From Roseibium sediminis (GTDB taxonomy: Bacteria; Pseudomonadota; Alphaproteobacteria; Rhizobiales; Stappiaceae), in assembly GCF_008711325.1 (NCBI RefSeq), contig NZ_VXDB01000020.1:1-64000 (forward strand): a DNA stretch of 64,000 nucleotides, in the 5' to 3' direction. The position numbers and the translations under genes are program-made. The notes under the pieces were generated by a model, which was given only the letters and a program-made list of their open reading frames with translations, was not told where the DNA came from and ran no database searches. This document shows, one piece after another, positions 53,640 to 61,921 of the stretch. Within the stretch, counting starts at the first letter, position 1, and every line of letters starts with the position of its first letter.

Positions 53640-53653
53640 CCTTTACGTAAAGG
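53640..53653. promoter_or_regulatory. CCTTTACGTAAAGG palindrome overlapping a ribosome site
   Basis: A perfect 14-base palindrome whose right half (AAAGG) is also the ribosome site of the alpha/beta hydrolase gene nine bases on. It contains the TTACGTAA word seen elsewhere between genes. An operator or an RNA hairpin that hides the ribosome site are both possible. Confidence 0.4.
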
Positions 53654-53662
53654 TTAGTGTGA

Positions 53663-54415
53663 ATGCCGTCGTTCCAAGCAGGTGCCGTCAACATTTCCTA
53701 TCTGGATGAAGGGGAGGGAGACCCGATCCTGTTGATCCACGGCTTTGCGTCGAACAAGCAGGTGAACTGGGTTTATCCGGGCTGGGTCGATACATTGGTG
53801 AAGGATGGACGTCGCGTGATCGCGGTTGACAATCGTGGCCATGGCGACAGCACCAAGTTTCATGACCCGGACGCATATGGCGCGCCAATGATGGCGGAAG
53901 ATGCCTTTCAGTTGATTGAGCATCTTGGTCTGACGAATGTCGACGTGATGGGCTATTCGATGGGTGCGCGGATCTCTGCGTTTCTGGCCATGAACCACCC
54001 CGAGCGCGTGCGCCGCGTGATCTTCGGTGGCCTTGGTTATGGCATGATCACCGGCATCGGCGATCCAGAGCCAATTGCCAGCGCGCTCGAGACCGATCGT
54101 ATTCAGGATATTCCCGATCGCACGGGCCGTGCCTTTCGCGCATTTGCAGAACAGACCGGCTCTGACCGTCTGGCGCTGGCTGCCTGCATGCGGTCCTCCC
54201 GGCAGAAGATCTCGGAAGAGGAAGTCGCGCGGATTTCGGTTCCGGCGCTTGTTGCGGTCGGCACCAAGGACGACATTGCCGGATCGCCGCAGAAACTGGC
54301 CGACCTGATGCCGGATGCGGAAGTTCTCGACATTCCGAACCGCGACCACATGGTTGCCGTCGGTGACAAGGTCTTCAAGCAGGGCGTGCTGGAGTTTTTG
54401 AACAGGACCATCTAG
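53663..54415 (+). CDS. alpha/beta hydrolase (first of tandem pair)
   Basis: A 250-residue alpha/beta-fold hydrolase: oxyanion loop ILLIHGFASNKQVNW, RGHGDS, nucleophile elbow GYSMGAR (Ser near residue 100), acidic residue in TKDDIAG and catalytic histidine in NRDHMVAVGD. The substrate is unknown. The next gene, two bases after its stop, encodes a second hydrolase, so they form an operon. Confidence 0.91.
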   Translation: MPSFQAGAVNISYLDEGEGDPILLIHGFASNKQVNWVYPGWVDTLVKDGRRVIAVDNRGHGDSTKFHDPDAYGAPMMAEDAFQLIEHLGLTNVDVMGYSMGARISAFLAMNHPERVRRVIFGGLGYGMITGIGDPEPIASALETDRIQDIPDRTGRAFRAFAEQTGSDRLALAACMRSSRQKISEEEVARISVPALVAVGTKDDIAGSPQKLADLMPDAEVLDIPNRDHMVAVGDKVFKQGVLEFLNRTI

Positions 54416-54417
54416 CG

Positions 54418-55293
54418 ATGAAACATAGTGCCGTGACATTTGATGGGGCGGAAGGAAACCGCCTGATTGCCGACCAGGTGGGGGAGAGCGGGCGTCCCGT
54501 TCTGCTGCTTCACGGCGGCGGGCAAACCCGGCACTCCTGGAATGTTGCGGCAGAGCGCATCGCGGCTCTTGGCCATGTCGTTTATTCCATGGATCAGCGC
54601 GGCCATGGTGAAAGTGACTGGGTGCCGTCGGGCAACTATCATTTTCATCATTTTGCGCGTGACCTTGTCGAAGTCTCGCATCAGATCAAGGAACGCGACG
54701 GAGCGCGGCCAGTCCTCGTCGGGGCGTCTCTTGGTGGACTTGCCGGACTGTTGGCGGAAGGAGCCTATGAGCCGGGTGTGCTTTACGCGCTGATCCTTGT
54801 CGACATCACGCCGCGCATGGACATGGGCGGTGTTGCCAAGATCGTCGGTTTCATGGCCGAAAAGCTGGAAGAGGGGTTCGCCTCGGTCGAGGAGGCTGCG
54901 GATGCCATTGCGCTCTATATTCCCAACCGCTCGCGCCCGAAGGATCTTTCAGGTCTTTCCAAGAACCTGCGGCTTCATGATGATGGCCGGTATCGCTGGC
55001 ATTGGGACCCGAAATTCATAAAAGGCTCCAAGCGGATCAACCCGGAGGACAGGCAAGCGGTTCAGGACGAGCTGGTGGCTGCTGCAGCCAAGCTGGGGTT
55101 GCCCGTCCTTTTGGTGCGAGGCCGCAATTCAGAGCTTGTTTCAATGGAATATGTCGAGGAATTCCTCAGTCTCGTGCCGCATGCCAAATTCGTCGACATC
55201 AAGGATGCCGGCCATATGGTGGCGGGCGACCGGAACGATGTTTTCGCCGAAGCGGTCGAGACATTTCTGACTGATCTGTTTGCCAATGTCTGA
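54418..55293 (+). CDS. alpha/beta hydrolase (second of tandem pair)
   Basis: A 291-residue alpha/beta hydrolase: LLLHGGGQTRHSW, DQRGHGESDW, nucleophile elbow GASLGGLAG and a C-terminal histidine in KDAGHMVAGDRND. It shares the fold but little close sequence with the preceding hydrolase, so it is not a recent duplicate. It resembles haloalkane dehalogenase/peroxidase-like esterases; substrate unknown. Cotranscribed with the preceding gene. Confidence 0.91.
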   Translation: MKHSAVTFDGAEGNRLIADQVGESGRPVLLLHGGGQTRHSWNVAAERIAALGHVVYSMDQRGHGESDWVPSGNYHFHHFARDLVEVSHQIKERDGARPVLVGASLGGLAGLLAEGAYEPGVLYALILVDITPRMDMGGVAKIVGFMAEKLEEGFASVEEAADAIALYIPNRSRPKDLSGLSKNLRLHDDGRYRWHWDPKFIKGSKRINPEDRQAVQDELVAAAAKLGLPVLLVRGRNSELVSMEYVEEFLSLVPHAKFVDIKDAGHMVAGDRNDVFAEAVETFLTDLFANV

Positions 55294-55403
55294 TGTCTCG
55301 TTGTTAAAAGTCGCCTTATTTCAGTGACTTGCCTCCGTTGCTTTTGATATTGATTCATTTGCCTGAGAGATTGATTCAAAAGTACCGTAAGGTAAGTTAC
55401 GGC

Positions 55404-55922
55404 ATGGCCGATGGTTCACAAGTAGATTCCGTTGCGCGGAGAATTGCTGCGCAGTTGTTGCGACGGTTTATTGGCGGCCGGATTTCCAACGACATGTTTG
55501 AGGACAGCGAACCTCAGACAAAAGACCGTGCCGTACGGGCGATCTGGAACACCATGTGGCCCTTTTATGATGACTTGCACGAGCATGTTCTTTCGGGGAA
55601 ATACAAGCTGTCGCGGGAAGACCTGCGGTTATGCTCCCGCTGGCTGATTTTCCTGCATACCGATCAACCCTATGTCTGGCCGGATATTGCCCTTGCAGGG
55701 TTTGATCCTTCCCAAAGGGTTCAGCCGAACGCCCTGCTGCGCTTTTTCTCGCTTGGTGCCCTCAAACCGGAAGTCGCCAGTGCTTTTTTGGCTGCCGGAG
55801 ATCACGCGTATTGGCCGTTTGCGCCGAAAGCGGATTACCGGACCGCACTCTCAGCCCCGCGTTTGTTGGCGGGGAAGGGAAGTACCCAGAGGATTTCTTC
55901 TTTCAAGGAGGGAATACAGTGA
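55404..55922 (+). CDS. protein of unknown function
   Basis: A 172-residue acidic, soluble protein starting at MADGSQVDSVARRI, with AAGGTAAG upstream of the ATG. It is rich in aromatic residues in the middle (WNTMWPFYDDLHEHVLSG; DLRLCSRWLIFLHTDQPYVWPDI). I recognise no family. Its 3' end runs directly into a block of intergenic repeats, so the last residues may have been altered by a repeat insertion. Confidence 0.6.
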   Translation: MADGSQVDSVARRIAAQLLRRFIGGRISNDMFEDSEPQTKDRAVRAIWNTMWPFYDDLHEHVLSGKYKLSREDLRLCSRWLIFLHTDQPYVWPDIALAGFDPSQRVQPNALLRFFSLGALKPEVASAFLAAGDHAYWPFAPKADYRTALSAPRLLAGKGSTQRISSFKEGIQ

Positions 55923-55974
55923 GCGCGTCTTTCCAAATGGCGGGTTGGCTGTAAGTCGTGCGAGATTTATCCAA

Positions 55975-56090
55975 ACCCTCCCCCTTGTGGGGAGGGAGAG
56001 GGTGGGGGTGACTACTTTTCCACTTGTTCGACTTTTCGTGAGACCCGGCAAACCCCCACCCCTAACCCCTCCCCACAAGGGGGAGGGGAA
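55975..56090. repeat. large imperfect inverted repeat (CCCTCCCCCTTGTGGGGAGGG)
   Basis: Two arms of about 35 bases face each other: CCCTCCCCCTTGTGGGGA at 55977-55994 and its near-complement at about 56056-56090, with about 50 bases between. Each arm is itself nearly palindromic. Such elements occur between genes in many alphaproteobacteria. No coding content. Confidence 0.7.
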
Positions 56091-56182
56091 TCAGCGCAAT
56101 CGATTTCACCATTCTCTACACAGGGGAACTTCTGGGCGGACGGGTGTTTGTGGGTGTGAGAGCACCCACGCACGGCACTGGA

Positions 56183-56320
56183 CGCCCCGGACTTGATCCG
56201 GTGTCTTGTCGTCGAATGGCTGGAGGTCCCGGCTCGTGGGCCGGGACGGCAGTTGAGAGATCCTGCCATTTTTTGTCATCCCGGACGAACAACGTGAGAT
56301 TCGGGATCGGGGAGCCAAGA
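56183..56320. repeat. mosaic of palindromic intergenic repeats
   Basis: Several short dyads follow each other: CCGGACTTGATCCGG, then GTCCCGG...CCGGGAC (56226-56232 and 56241-56247), then a TGTCATCCCGGACGA...GATTCGGGATCGGGG unit. They match the style of dispersed alphaproteobacterial palindromic repeats. The stretch from 55923 to 56381 otherwise holds no gene. Confidence 0.65.
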
Positions 56321-56381
56321 AGTGCGGCTGTGTGCGTCTATGTGATCTCCGGCGACGGAGAGAGCGGAACGGTTGGCCGGG

Positions 56382-57188
56382 TCACCGCCCCTCGAACACC
56401 GGTTTTCGCTTTTCCAGAAAGGCGGTGCGACCTTCGACAAAATCGGTGCTGTCGAAACAGGTGTTGGCGGCGGACTGGGCTGTGGCGAGTGCTTCGGACG
56501 CGCTCCCGTCGGCAAGTGCGTTGATGGCTATCTTGGCGGCCCGCAACGTGAGGGGCGCGTTGGCGGCAATGGTGCGGGCAAGGTCGCGGGTGCGGGGTTC
56601 AAGGTCCGCCTCGGCGACCAGTTCATCAACAAGACCGAGGCGCAGTGCCTCATCGCTGCCAAGGCGCTCTGCCGTATAGATCAGCCGTTTGGCAATGGAG
56701 GCCGGAACGGCGCGCAAAACATCGGCAACGAGGCCCAGCGGATAGGCAAGGCCGAGGCGGGCGGCGGGAATGCCGAATTGTGCCCCTTCAGCTGCAAGGC
56801 GCATGTCGCACGCAAGGGCGAGGGCCAGACCGCCACCAAGGCAGTGGCCGCGGATCATGGCAAGGGTCGGCTTGTCGGAGGCTTTCAGCGCCTCGCAGGC
56901 CGCGACATTCACCTCGTCATAGCTTTTTGCCTTTTCTGCGCTTGACCTTGTCTCTTCAAACTCCGATATGTCTGCGCCCGCGACAAAGCTGTCTGGCCCT
57001 GCGCCCCTTAAGACGATGAGACGTATGGCCGGATTGTCGGAAAGCTGCTTCACTGCGGCTGGAACGGCCTGCCACATGGCAAGCGAAAGGGCGTTTTTCT
57101 TCGGTTCGTTGTCAATGATCAACCAACCGATAGCCCCGTCGACTTCTGTGCGGATTGTTCCAGGTGTGGCAGGCGAGGGTAAAGTCAT
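56382..57188 (-). CDS. enoyl-CoA hydratase/isomerase-like protein
   Basis: A 268-residue crotonase-fold protein. NEPKKNALSLAMW, the oxyanion-hole segments AGADISEF and GHCLGGGLALALACDMRLA, and a C-terminal FLEKRKPVF are family blocks. At the position of the first catalytic glutamate of classical enoyl-CoA hydratases it reads FGIPAARLGL, without a glutamate, so the reaction may not be simple hydration. Start at MTLPSPATPG; a longer frame upstream has no support. Monocistronic, next to the repeat block. Confidence 0.86.
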   Translation of the reverse strand: MTLPSPATPGTIRTEVDGAIGWLIIDNEPKKNALSLAMWQAVPAAVKQLSDNPAIRLIVLRGAGPDSFVAGADISEFEETRSSAEKAKSYDEVNVAACEALKASDKPTLAMIRGHCLGGGLALALACDMRLAAEGAQFGIPAARLGLAYPLGLVADVLRAVPASIAKRLIYTAERLGSDEALRLGLVDELVAEADLEPRTRDLARTIAANAPLTLRAAKIAINALADGSASEALATAQSAANTCFDSTDFVEGRTAFLEKRKPVFEGR

Positions 57189-57368
57189 GGAAAGCGTGTC
57201 CGATCGGTGAAGTTCTGGGGCAGACCTTGAGCATTTTTGCGAGTATGGAAAGCAAAGCTTGACCGTTCGCGCAAGTTTGACTTTGGAATCAGAGCCGAAG
57301 CACCCTATCTTTCCGGCAGGTTGCAGGCTTTCGAGCCAGTTCACGGGGCTTGAAAAAGGAGACAAGCC

Positions 57369-58214
57369 ATGTCGAATTCGACACCACAGCAAAGCGCCGC
57401 GAAAATTGCGCTGCATGATCCGGTTTGGCGCAAGCTGCGGGAAGAAGCACAGGAAATGGTAGCCGCCGAGCCGGCGCTGTCCTCCTTTGTCTATGAGACC
57501 GTGCTCAATCACGAGACGCTGGAAGAGGCGGTGATCCATCGTTTGGGTCAGCGGCTTGGCCGCGATATCGTTTCAGCCTCGCTGATCCGCCAGACCTATA
57601 TGGAAGCGCTGGCCATGGAGCCGGAGCTGAGCGAAATCCTTCGGGTGGATATCGTTGCCGTTTATGACCGTGACCCGGCATGCTTCCGCTACCTTGAGCC
57701 CGTGCTCTATTTCAAGGGCTTTCATGCGCTGCAGACCCACCGCCTTGCCAACTGGCTGTGGCGGCAGGGACGGCATGACTTTGCGCTTTATATCCAGAGC
57801 CGGGCATCGGAAGTCTTCCAGATCGACATTCATCCGGCGGTTCCCATGGGGCGGGGCATCTTCATTGACCACGGCACGGGCGTTGTGATTGGCGGCACGG
57901 CTGTGATCGAGGACGACGTCTCCATCCTGCAAGGGGTGACGCTTGGCGGGACAGGCAAGGAAGACGGGGATCGTCATCCGAAGATACGGCGCGGCGTGCT
58001 TCTGGGCGCAGGGGCCAAGGTGCTCGGCAATATCGAGATTGGCCATTGCTCGCGTATTGCATCCGGTTCCGTGGTGCTTCAGGACGTTCCGCCCAACACG
58101 ACCGTGGCGGGTGTGCCCGCGCGGGTTGTGGGCAAGGCCGGATGCTCCGAACCGTCGCGCAGCATGAACCAGCTTCTTTTGGAAGAAGTGGATAAGGAAC
58201 ACGGGGAAACCTGA
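57369..58214 (+). CDS. cysE: serine O-acetyltransferase
   Basis: A 281-residue enzyme that makes O-acetylserine for cysteine synthesis. A helical N-terminal domain leads to a left-handed beta-helix of hexapeptide repeats (IDIHPAVPMGRGIFIDHGTGVVIGGTAVIEDDVSILQGVTLGGTGK), the CysE signature with the catalytic histidine. The C-terminal tail may bind cysteine synthase. AAGGAG precedes the ATG. A DUF3126 gene follows, as in many alphaproteobacteria. Confidence 0.96.
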   Translation: MSNSTPQQSAAKIALHDPVWRKLREEAQEMVAAEPALSSFVYETVLNHETLEEAVIHRLGQRLGRDIVSASLIRQTYMEALAMEPELSEILRVDIVAVYDRDPACFRYLEPVLYFKGFHALQTHRLANWLWRQGRHDFALYIQSRASEVFQIDIHPAVPMGRGIFIDHGTGVVIGGTAVIEDDVSILQGVTLGGTGKEDGDRHPKIRRGVLLGAGAKVLGNIEIGHCSRIASGSVVLQDVPPNTTVAGVPARVVGKAGCSEPSRSMNQLLLEEVDKEHGET

Positions 58215-58292
58215 TCGCGGCGCTTGGCATGCCCGTACATTTGTGTAGGGTCGCGAGCAAGCCAACCAATCAACCGAAGCAGGAGAAGCCTC

Positions 58293-58508
58293 GTGAAACC
58301 CGAAGAAATCCGGAAACTCGAAGCCTTTTTGCGCAAGAAGTTTGAGCTGTCCAATCTTCAGGTGAAGGCTCGCCCGCGCAAGGACGACAGCGCGGAAGTC
58401 TACATCGGCGATGAATTCATCGGCGTGATCTTCCGGGACGATGAAGATGAAGACCTGAGCTGGAACTTCCAGATGGCCATTCTGGAAATCGATCTGGAAG
58501 AGGTCTGA
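58293..58508 (+). CDS. DUF3126 family protein
   Basis: A 71-residue acidic protein that starts at GTG (MKPEEIRKLEAFLRKKF), with AGGAG eight bases upstream. The sequence NLQVKARPRKDDSAEVYIGDEFIGVIFRDDEDEDLSWNF is the DUF3126 pattern. Function unknown; its steady linkage to cysE suggests a link to cysteine metabolism. Confidence 0.88.
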   Translation: MKPEEIRKLEAFLRKKFELSNLQVKARPRKDDSAEVYIGDEFIGVIFRDDEDEDLSWNFQMAILEIDLEEV

Positions 58509-58535
58509 GACCAGGTCTCGAAGACAAATCGAAAC

Positions 58536-58575
58536 AAGGCCTCTTCTGCCGGTCAGCCGGTGGGGGAGGCCTTTT
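58536..58575. terminator. terminator between convergent genes
   Basis: AAGGCCTC/GAGGCCTT (58536-58543 and 58566-58573) forms an eight-base stem, with CCGG/CCGG inside the loop and T5 at its end. It ends the cysE-DUF3126 transcript and overlaps the last codons of the convergent gene. Confidence 0.8.
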
Positions 58576-59317
58576 TCATGACCGCGACCGGGGCATCCTC
58601 ACTGACGAGCGATGCCTCGACCAGTTCGCGGGCGCGGCGCTCCAGTCGGCCCCAGTTGGCCAGCAAGGGCTTTTCAAACCGGTAGGTCACGGTCAATACG
58701 CCGCGCAGCTGGAACGAGCGCTCGCAGATAGACTGTTTCTGGTGGGCGCGGCGCTTGCAGCGGGCTGCATAACGATTGTTTTCCTCAATCTCGAAGATGA
58801 TCTCGTCTTCCTCGATGTCAACGCCGGGGGAGAGGGTCAGGACTTGCAGTCCGGCGGGACCTTCTGCAACGGGCACGGTCGCCAGGCGGCGGTAGACCGG
58901 TTCGATCTGGTCGCTCAGACTTTCTCCGGAAACGCCCTTGTCGATTTGCAGATAGACGAGATTGGACCCGTTGCCGAAAGTCAGTGCCTTCGATCGGGTT
59001 CGCGAGGCGGGGGCCAACGTTGGCCACACGAGCGCCAGTTCCAGAGTGTCCTTCACGGCCCCGGTGCGGGCGCTGTCGAAGAAACCAAACTCGGTTTCCC
59101 TCAGATAAGTTTCGGGGATCGACAAGGTGTGAAGACCGATCTGGTAGGTGTCTGCCGGAAGGCTGGCTTCCTCCACGACCATCTCTCCGATCTCGTCAGC
59201 CACCTGCATGGACACCTGACCGACATACAGCACAGCCAGTCCGCACAACCCCCACAACAAGGCGTTGAAATGCCTTGCTTTTACACCTGTGGCGTCTGGA
59301 AGTGCGTAATAGTCCAT
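58553..59317 (-). CDS. membrane-anchored protein of unknown function
   Basis: A 254-residue protein with one N-terminal membrane helix (FNALLWGLCGLAVLYVGQVSM) and a periplasmic domain of about 215 residues. Within it, ARCKRRAHQKQSICERSF has two cysteines likely to form a disulfide. The pattern GSNLVYLQIDKG and SLSDQIEPVYRRL recurs in unannotated rhizobial proteins, from memory, but I cannot name a family. Its stop codon lies inside the terminator hairpin shared with the convergent DUF3126 gene. Confidence 0.7.
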   Translation of the reverse strand: MDYYALPDATGVKARHFNALLWGLCGLAVLYVGQVSMQVADEIGEMVVEEASLPADTYQIGLHTLSIPETYLRETEFGFFDSARTGAVKDTLELALVWPTLAPASRTRSKALTFGNGSNLVYLQIDKGVSGESLSDQIEPVYRRLATVPVAEGPAGLQVLTLSPGVDIEEDEIIFEIEENNRYAARCKRRAHQKQSICERSFQLRGVLTVTYRFEKPLLANWGRLERRARELVEASLVSEDAPVAVMKKASPTG

Positions 59318-59541
59318 TCAAAAGCCCCGGTGCCGGGAGCAGGACCAGTGTCTCACTTTGGCGTCCTGTCTCGGCACATCTCGTCCCAGATCGGGATGAT
59401 CCGCATTTTTACCCGGTCGGCGTTATAAGGATTTACAAGAACTTAACGCAGCTTGCCAAACCGGCACGGGAATTGCTGTTGACCCAATACGAATTCTGTT
59501 TCAGCGTTGGCTGGAAAAGGTTAACAGGGGGTTAATAGGCC

Positions 59542-59868
59542 GTGGGTGAGCTTTTCATAGCAGTGTATATCGGGGCCGCCGGTTTTGTTTCTGCAGGAGT
59601 GCTTGGTAGTTTTTATCAGCTCCTGATGCAGGAACCGCCACGTTTCAACTTCAATGTCGAGACGATGCCTGCGATCCTGAGCGGCATTTTCATGGTGCTG
59701 TTCGCTGGACCTTTCATCATCATGAGGAATGCCATTCGGGGCCGGCGCATCGAAAAACGCCCGGTCGGGTGGCTCGTTGCCTCATCAACAATTGCTGGCA
59801 TGTGGAGCCTGTGCTCCGGTCTTCTGGTCCTGCAGCTGGCACTTGGTGTTGCGCATTCCTTCAGCTGA
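59542..59868 (+). CDS. small membrane protein of unknown function
   Basis: A 108-residue protein with three hydrophobic segments (LFIAVYIGAAGFVSAGVLGSFY; ILSGIFMVLFAGPFIIM; LVASSTIAGMWSLCSGLLVLQLAL). The start is GTG with GGGGG about ten bases upstream. The arrangement is that of a small alphaproteobacterial inner-membrane protein family without known function. It precedes the gamma carbonic anhydrase gene by 43 bases and may be cotranscribed with it. Confidence 0.72.
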   Translation: MGELFIAVYIGAAGFVSAGVLGSFYQLLMQEPPRFNFNVETMPAILSGIFMVLFAGPFIIMRNAIRGRRIEKRPVGWLVASSTIAGMWSLCSGLLVLQLALGVAHSFS

Positions 59869-59911
59869 TCGGCTTCTGGAGCCGGTCAGTTTCAAAACAA
59901 CGGGGTAGGTT

Positions 59912-60442
59912 GTGGCTCTTTACAAGTTGGGCGGTGTGTCTCCGCAGCTTCCGAAATATGGTCAGTTCTGGATTGCGCCCAATGCGAGCGTCATGGGCAG
60001 GGTGCGGCTGGATGAGGAAGCGAGCGTCTGGTTTGGAGCCGTGCTGCGCGGCGACAATGAGCTGATCCACGTTGGCCCGCGCTCAAACGTGCAGGACGGC
60101 GCAGTCTGCCACACGGATATGGGCTATCCGCTGACGATTGGCGCGGACTGCACCATCGGCCATCAGGCGATCCTGCATGGCTGTACGATCGGCAGCAATT
60201 CTCTCGTCGGCATGGGCGCAACCATTCTCAATGGCGCAGTCATCGGGTCCAACTGCATCATCGGCGCCAATGCACTTGTGGCGGAAGGCAAGGTCATCCC
60301 TGACAATTCCCTCGTTGTCGGCGTGCCGGGCAAAATCGCTCGCGAGCTTGACGAAAAGGCCGCCCACGGCATCACCCTTTCCGCAGCTGGCTACGTCGCG
60401 AACTGGAAACGCTTTGCCAAGGAGCTGGTGGAGATTTCCTGA
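59912..60442 (+). CDS. gamma-class carbonic anhydrase-like protein
   Basis: A 176-residue left-handed beta-helix protein. [29 protein letters not shown] and the histidines in [12 protein letters not shown] and [12 protein letters not shown] correspond to the zinc ligands of gamma carbonic anhydrases, and [13 protein letters not shown] is the usual block. It starts at GTG with GGGGTAGG upstream. Some members of this family are true carbonic anhydrases, others are structural or acyltransferase-like. Confidence 0.93.
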   Translation: MALYKLGGVSPQLPKYGQFWIAPNASVMGRVRLDEEASVWFGAVLRGDNELIHVGPRSNVQDGAVCHTDMGYPLTIGADCTIGHQAILHGCTIGSNSLVGMGATILNGAVIGSNCIIGANALVAEGKVIPDNSLVVGVPGKIARELDEKAAHGITLSAAGYVANWKRFAKELVEIS

Positions 60443-60516
60443 GTTTCCTGTGGTCACTTTTGATCAGCGGACGCTAAATCGGAATCGATTGAGCGCCCAA
60501 AGATGCTCGAGCACGC

Positions 60517-60556
60517 GTTGGCAAACTTTGTCATGACAGTTGGCAAAGTTTGTCAT
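60517..60556. promoter_or_regulatory. direct-repeat operator before parDE
   Basis: GTTGGCAAACTTTGTCAT (60517-60534) and GTTGGCAAAGTTTGTCAT (60539-60556) differ at one base and are 22 bases apart. They sit in the promoter region 37 bases before the antitoxin start, where a ParD-type antitoxin would bind to repress its own operon. Binding is inferred. Confidence 0.65.
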
Positions 60557-60592
60557 AAACTTGTGCCGTGATGCGGACGAGGAGCTCCTGCC

Positions 60593-60838
60593 ATGGCGAC
60601 GATGAATGTTTCACTTCCTGCGCCGATGAAAGATTGGGTGGAAGAGCAGCTGGCAGATGGCAGGTTCAGCAATACAAGTGATTATGTGCGGCATTTGATC
60701 CGCAAGGATCAGGAGCGCGTTGCAGCGCTTTCCGCTGTGCAGGCTGCTGTGTCGGACGGCATTGTCAGCGGCGAACCGCAACCGTTTGATTTCAAAGCCT
60801 TCAAGCAGCGCATGCGGAAGACGCATGGCGAAGCCTAA
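60593..60838 (+). CDS. parD: type II antitoxin, ParD-like
   Basis: An 81-residue ribbon-helix-helix antitoxin. MNVSLPAPMKDWVEEQLADGRFSNTSDYVRHLIRKDQE is the ParD/CopG signature, and the acidic-aromatic C-terminus (FDFKAFKQRMRK) would wrap the toxin. GAGGAG lies eight bases before the ATG. The toxin gene begins inside its last codons (14-base overlap). Autoregulation through the direct repeats upstream is likely. Confidence 0.92.
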   Translation: MATMNVSLPAPMKDWVEEQLADGRFSNTSDYVRHLIRKDQERVAALSAVQAAVSDGIVSGEPQPFDFKAFKQRMRKTHGEA

Positions 60839-61145
60839 GCTTACCGGTTACCGGCTTGTTCCAAGGGCAGAACAGGACCTTGAGGATATCTGGATCTATG
60901 GCGCCCAGAACTGGTCCGCCGAGCGAGCTGACCGGTATATGGATGAATTGGAGGCGACGTTTGACCTCTTGCTGCTTTCACCAGAACTTGCGCGTGAGAG
61001 AACGGAGTTTGATCCACCAGTCCGGCTTCACCCCTCCGGTTCGCATCTGATTGTCTATCGGATCAACGCAATTCATCTGGATATCTTGCGCGTGCTTGGC
61101 GGTGCGCAGAACTGGCTGGCAGTCTTGAGGACATTGGACCAGTAG
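60825..61145 (+). CDS. parE: type II toxin, RelE/ParE-like
   Basis: A 106-residue toxin of the RelE/ParE superfamily: YRLVPRAEQDLEDIWIYGAQNWSAERADRYMDELEATFDLL, then SHLIVYRINAIHLDILRVLGG, the usual ParE blocks. ParE members usually poison DNA gyrase. Its ATG overlaps the antitoxin gene by 14 bases, which ties their translation. The pair looks intact. Confidence 0.92.
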   Translation: MAKPKLTGYRLVPRAEQDLEDIWIYGAQNWSAERADRYMDELEATFDLLLLSPELARERTEFDPPVRLHPSGSHLIVYRINAIHLDILRVLGGAQNWLAVLRTLDQ

Positions 61146-61168
61146 AGTTTGCCGGAATCTGGGTCACC

Positions 61169-61906
61169 TTACTCCTCAACAATGCGAGCCTTGGCAAAAA
61201 GGAAATCGATTTTCAGGCCAGCGGCCTCGATGGCGTCATGCAGCGGGCCGCTCATGAAAATTTTTCCTGGAAATTTAGGGTCAACCCAGAGATCCGCGCC
61301 TTCAAGCGCCGCAATAGTGACAGCGGCATCTCCGTCGTGCAGGACCGTTTTCGGCCGCCACCGGCGTTTGCCTGTTCTGACATTGAGAACGCCAGCTTCG
61401 AGATTAGTGCTTAGCTCTGGAAGGAGGCAGTCTTTTTGAGACCCCAAATTCAGGAAATAGAATGGGCCGGGCAGCTGTGTGGTTTTGTCCGCCTGATAGA
61501 TCGGAAACTCGACCAAGTCTGTTCCGCCCAGATCAAATTGCTTTAGGATTTCGGCTAATTTGCCTTTGACCGCATAAAAGCCTTCAAGGGCAAATAAGTC
61601 TTTGACTTTAGACCAGCGTTTTTCATCGAAGACATAGGCCGCTTCCAGTAGTTGCCTACGCTGCAATTTATCAGCGCGTTTGTAACGTTGCAGATTTTGC
61701 ATGTGCTCGTTCGTCGGAGTGTCAAATTCAAATTTTGCGGGCGCCCAGTCTTGGTCAAAATACTTCTCACGTATTCCCGGTTTGTCAAACAATTGGGAAT
61801 TGCTGCCAACACTGCTGATCCAGACGTCCTGTGTCACTTCGAAAAGTCCTTTCATGAAAAATGCGTGCTTTGGCGGGACTGAAAAACTGCCAGCCGCAAA
61901 AGCCAT
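61169..61906 (-). CDS. Imm11/DUF1629-like putative immunity protein, orphan
   Basis: A 245-residue soluble protein. The C-terminal part (EGADLWVDPKFPGKIFMSGPLHDAIEAAGLKIDFLFAKARIVEE) resembles the Imm11/DUF1629 family of immunity proteins, which protect against polymorphic toxins. No toxin gene with the typical long modular form lies near, so it would be an orphan. The start could be MKGLFEVTQDVW 17 codons further in. AT content is somewhat higher than around it, which fits transfer. Family assignment is from motif similarity only. Confidence 0.65.
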   Translation of the reverse strand: MAFAAGSFSVPPKHAFFMKGLFEVTQDVWISSVGSNSQLFDKPGIREKYFDQDWAPAKFEFDTPTNEHMQNLQRYKRADKLQRRQLLEAAYVFDEKRWSKVKDLFALEGFYAVKGKLAEILKQFDLGGTDLVEFPIYQADKTTQLPGPFYFLNLGSQKDCLLPELSTNLEAGVLNVRTGKRRWRPKTVLHDGDAAVTIAALEGADLWVDPKFPGKIFMSGPLHDAIEAAGLKIDFLFAKARIVEE

Positions 61907-61921
61907 AAAACCAAGCCCTTG

